Below the pieces are notes generated by a model. That model was not told the DNA's origin and searched no databases. It saw only the letters and a program-made list of their open reading frames with translations. Positions 5,155 through 6,416 of a DNA stretch of 6,416 nt are shown here, in pieces. The DNA comes from Clostridiales bacterium (GTDB lineage: Bacteria; Bacillota; Clostridia; Oscillospirales; Butyricicoccaceae): the NCBI GenBank assembly GCA_019420045.1, contig JAHZHY010000074.1:20335-26750 (forward strand), written 5' to 3'. Position 1 is the first letter of the stretch, and every line of letters begins with the position of its first letter. The position numbers were made by a program, and so were the translations under genes.

Positions 5155-6416
5155 TCACACCGCCGGAGAAGCCGGTTTGTTTTCCAGGTTGTGGATGTGC
5201 AGCTTATAGAAGCGGCTGAAGAGCAGCAGACTGGCCACCAGGGAGACGATCTCCGCCAGAGGGAAGGCATACCACACATAGCTCAGGCCGATCTTGGAGA
5301 ACAGATAAGCGGCCGGCAGAATGATCACCAGCTGACGCAGCACCGAAATGAACAGGCTGTTTTTGCCCCGTCCCACCGCTTGGAAGATGGTGGAGAAGAT
5401 AATGCCGAAGGCTGCGGGGATAAAGCACAGGCTGATGGAGCGGAAGGCTGGCACACCGATGGCCAGCATCTCGCCGGAGCCATCAAAGATGGTCAACAGC
5501 TGGGCGGGGAAGATCCAGAAGAGCAAGGTACCCACCGCCATGATGCCGCAGGCGATGCAGATGCCGATGCGCAGACAGCTGAGCAGACGGGCCTTTTTCC
5601 GGGCGCCGTAGTTGTAGCCCATGATGGGCATCAGTCCGTGGGTCAGACCAAAGACCGGCATGAACACAAAGGACTGGAGCTTATAATAGACACCCAGCAC
5701 CGAGATGGCCGTCTCGGAGAAGGCAGAAAGGATCTGGTTGAGGCCCATCACCAGGAAGGAGCTGATGGACTGCATGATCATGGACGGGATGCCAACAGAA
5801 TAGATGTCCCGGATGGTGGTGCCGTGGAAGCGGAAGCCCTTGAAGGTCACATGGACGGCATGGCTTTTGCGGAACATCACATAGAGGCTGTAACACATGG
5901 CCAGGATCTGACCGGTGACGGTGGCCACCGCCGCGCCCAGAATGCCCATCTTGGGCAGGCCAAACAGGCCGAAGATCAGAATGGGGTCCAGAATGATGTT
6001 GGTGACGCAGCCCACCAGCATGAAGAGCATGGGATAGATCATATTGCCAGTGGCCTGGAGGGTTTTTTCAAAGGCGATCTCCACAAAGCTGCCGAAGGAG
6101 AAGATGCACACCACCGACAGATACTGGGCGCCCAGGTCGACCACATGGGGATTCTGGGTGAAAAGACCCACGAACCACCGGGAACCAAACAGGCCGAAGA
6201 GGGCAAAAAGCAGGGAGGTGAAGAAAGCCAGGATCGCCCCGTGGCAGGCAGCCAGATCGGCTTCCCGCTGGCGCTTTTCGCCCAGACGCCGGGACACCAG
6301 GGAGTTGATGCCCACCCCGGTGCCCACAGCCATGGCAATCATCAGCTGCTGGATGGGAAAGGCCAGGGAAACGGCGATCGCGGCTACCGCGCCGCCCCAC
6401 TGACCGACGCCGAACT
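5155..6416 (-). CDS. MATE-family multidrug efflux transporter, N-terminus cut by the window edge
   Basis: Inner-membrane antiporter that exports drugs or metabolites in exchange for sodium ions or protons. 419 residues are visible against a usual 440-460. The ATG at 6342 is internal: upstream of it the frame stays open to the edge and encodes the typical helix AVAAIAVSLAFPIQQL, so about 25-40 N-terminal residues, including most of the first helix, lie outside. Strong MATE markers are MIAMAVGTGVGINSLVSRRLG (just after that helix), LDPILIFGLFGLPKMGILGAAVAT (end of the first half) and PVFGLTHGLMPIMGYNYGARKK (matching site in the second half). The rest is a run of hydrophobic helices, with a soluble basic tail (SRFYKLHIHNLENKPASPAV). 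It looks closest to the MepA-like branch in Bacillota, which is inference. Its own terminator follows the stop directly. Regulation cannot be judged because the promoter is outside. Confidence 0.94.
   Translation of the reverse strand, partial: FGVGQWGGAVAAIAVSLAFPIQQLMIAMAVGTGVGINSLVSRRLGEKRQREADLAACHGAILAFFTSLLFALFGLFGSRWFVGLFTQNPHVVDLGAQYLSVVCIFSFGSFVEIAFEKTLQATGNMIYPMLFMLVGCVTNIILDPILIFGLFGLPKMGILGAAVATVTGQILAMCYSLYVMFRKSHAVHVTFKGFRFHGTTIRDIYSVGIPSMIMQSISSFLVMGLNQILSAFSETAISVLGVYYKLQSFVFMPVFGLTHGLMPIMGYNYGARKKARLLSCLRIGICIACGIMAVGTLLFWIFPAQLLTIFDGSGEMLAIGVPAFRSISLCFIPAAFGIIFSTIFQAVGRGKNSLFISVLRQLVIILPAAYLFSKIGLSYVWYAFPLAEIVSLVASLLLFSRFYKLHIHNLENKPASPAV

Noticed and set aside
5155..6342. 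ATG at 6342 as the start of the MATE gene
   Set aside because: The frame upstream is open to the edge and encodes the family's conserved helix (AVSLAFPIQQL), so the true start is outside the window.

Overview
The window looks like ordinary chromosome from a moderately GC-rich Bacillota bacterium, most likely a gut-type Clostridia (Oscillospirales-like; this placement is inference). The reasons are strong AGGAGG-type ribosome binding sites, compact hairpins with U-tracts after most genes, near-consensus sigma-A promoters in A/T-rich gaps, GC-rich coding regions, and protein sequences resembling clostridial relatives. There are seven genes, two of them cut by the window edges. I see no mobile element, CRISPR array, RNA gene or phage gene.

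Left part, plus strand: the C-terminal third of a serine-dependent glutaminase (1-306) is followed closely by a small protein of unknown function with a very acidic tail (331-798). They probably share a transcript that ends at a strong terminator (814-870). A near-consensus promoter (998-1026) then drives a lone family-5 (Dpp/Opp type) peptide-binding lipoprotein (1094-2668). Its leader RNA carries a hairpin and a 9-bp inverted repeat that could pair the mRNA 5' end with the bases just before the start codon.

Middle, minus strand: a shared two-way terminator (2701-2743) separates the binding protein from two overlapping, convergent genes for small flavodoxin-fold proteins (3355-3861 and 2759-3367). 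The upstream protein has the CxGCxxC motif but no phosphate-binding loop; the downstream protein has the loop but not the cysteines. They are probably made together.

Right part, minus strand: a complete DppB/OppB-type permease (4009-4917) has its own promoter and terminator and no dppC, dppD or dppF partner beside it. Upstream of it lies a MATE-family efflux transporter (5155-6416) that runs off the right edge and ends at its own terminator. The binding protein and the lone permease may belong to one importer whose other parts lie elsewhere, but the window does not prove this. The rest appear to be independent transcription units. No clear new system is visible; the points most worth checking are the flavoprotein pair, the orphan transporter parts and the leader of the binding-protein gene.
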